From positions 1 to 64,000 of the forward strand of contig JAQCQR010000006.1 of the NCBI GenBank assembly GCA_027687465.1: a stretch of 64,000 nt of DNA, in the 5' to 3' direction. Below the pieces are notes generated by a model that worked only from the letters and a program-made list of their open reading frames with translations, was not told where the DNA came from and ran no database searches. How positions within the stretch are numbered: position 1 is the first letter of the stretch; the number at the start of each line of letters is the position of its first letter. Both the position numbers and the translations under genes were made by a program. Below, piece by piece: positions 63,257-64,000 of this stretch. The stretch comes from Coriobacteriaceae bacterium AF08-21. Lineage in GTDB: Bacteria; Actinomycetota; Coriobacteriia; Coriobacteriales; Coriobacteriaceae.

Positions 63257-64000
63257 CTAGCTAACAACCATCCAGTCACTACCGACAGTACTCGAAATCT
63301 TCGAGGAATCGCCGATGCACACGATGGTCGCCGAAGCGCCGGGCACATACTTGGCCTCAAGAACGGAAACACCTTGCTCCTTAAGCCTTAAGGTCGTCTC
63401 GGTTATCTGGGTTTTATTCACATCATTTTTGCTGACCAGTTTAACGCCATTGCCATCATTTTCATTCAGGCAGGATACAACCGTATTGTAATCGGCCCAA
63501 TAACAGTACTCCCCAGAAAGCCATCCAAGCTCAGTGGCGCATATCGATCCAGTCGCAGAAACCGTCTTTGGAAGCAATCCGTAGCGCTGCCTTTCCTCAA
63601 ATTCAAGAACATCGCAAAATACGCGATTAGCATTAAGTAATCTCGTTCCACAATAGTCCCCGTAAAACGCGCAAAATGATTGCGGATAGTCCGCGACAAC
63701 ATACAGTAATCGTAGGTGTAGTAACACTTGAAGATTCGTAGGGCGTCTCCCCCTGCCCCTTCGGCAGAACGGGCGAATTCAACAAGAAACTGGTCCCACA
63801 TGCGCTCAATATAGGGAATTGCGAGTTTAACGCTATCCATATCAGACAAAGGAGCATCGCTCGTCTGCTGCATTATTCCAGTGGTTTTTGCCAAATGGAA
63901 ATGAGCTGCCATGCGCTCGATCGTTCGGATAAACTCGGGCCGATTCCCGTCCTCAATCGCCATAATTGCAAAGAAAACACTTCTCAACAGAAGATCACTT
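63257..64000 (-). pseudogene. Unknown gene with a frameshift, cut by the window edge
   Basis: One frame is open from the right edge (LLLRSVFFAIMAIEDGNRPEF) to FKCYYTYDYCMLSRTIRNHF. A second frame continues with YGDYCGTRLLNANRVFCDVLEF and ELGWLSGEYCYWADYNTV to a stop at 63257. The switch of plausible protein from one frame to the other is around 63650-63665, pointing to a one-base lesion. No motif is recognised. It is next to a defence-type SIR2 gene, but the relation is unknown. Confidence 0.5.

Overview
The window looks like a chromosomal piece of a high-G+C actinobacterium of the class Coriobacteriia, most likely Collinsella or a close relative. That placement is inferred. It rests on an actinobacterial gene order on the minus strand (coaD, coiled-coil gene, DUF177, rpmF, plsX, acpP, rnc, smc, ftsY, ffh), combined with traits common in Firmicutes and Coriobacteriia: a transcription-attenuating T-box before ileS, an Asp23 protein next to a FakA-like kinase, and a B/F-type sigma factor with a small anti-sigma ATPase. 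Roughly 1-58 kb is GC-rich housekeeping sequence, nearly all on the minus strand. AT-rich or disrupted patches lie at 1-0.6 kb, 14.7-16.0 kb and 59-64 kb.

Layout: 0.1-0.6 kb holds a strong promoter, four tandem perfect hairpins and a small membrane protein gene. 0.6-3.8 kb is a four-gene operon: a DUF948 membrane protein, an RsbW-like ATPase, a sigma factor and an AI-2E-family permease. 3.9-10 kb holds rarA, a dGTPase, a lone prepilin peptidase, a membrane glycosyltransferase, a RluA-type pseudouridine synthase and lspA. ileS with a full T-box leader follows, then an iron-type alcohol/glycerol dehydrogenase. 14.7-16.0 kb appears to be a decayed integrative element: tandem hairpins, an AT-rich peptidase E-like gene and the C-terminal scrap of a large serine recombinase, ending inside the 3' end of a DUF523 gene. 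ftsH, cobO, a REP-transposase (RAYT) element, a MATE transporter, trmH-like, folA and thyA come next, then a divergent DUF134-NifX fusion gene.

24.9-39.8 kb is a long block for protein targeting, chromosome segregation, lipid synthesis and DNA repair. 40-52 kb carries tRNA-Asn, rpoD, dnaG, ribF, truB, an nrnA-like gene, rbfA, infB, nusA and rimP. The rimP-nusA-infB part starts from a clear promoter and passes through an intrinsic terminator in its leader. leuS has a large structured leader of unknown class, followed by guaB.

From 56.6 kb the sequence becomes accessory: a ModE-like regulator, REP-type inverted repeats, a PLP-fold protein that seems to have lost its catalytic lysine, a broken epimerase gene, a probable toxin-antitoxin-chaperone module (tiny ORF, HTH protein, SecB-like chaperone, perfect palindromic operator), a lone SIR2-domain protein typical of phage defence, and a frameshifted unknown gene at the window edge. 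The best candidates for something not yet described are the chaperone-linked HTH module, the C3H zinc-like motif at the NusA C-terminus, the leuS leader RNA and the hairpin leader at the left edge. All assignments come from reading the sequence; no database search was run.
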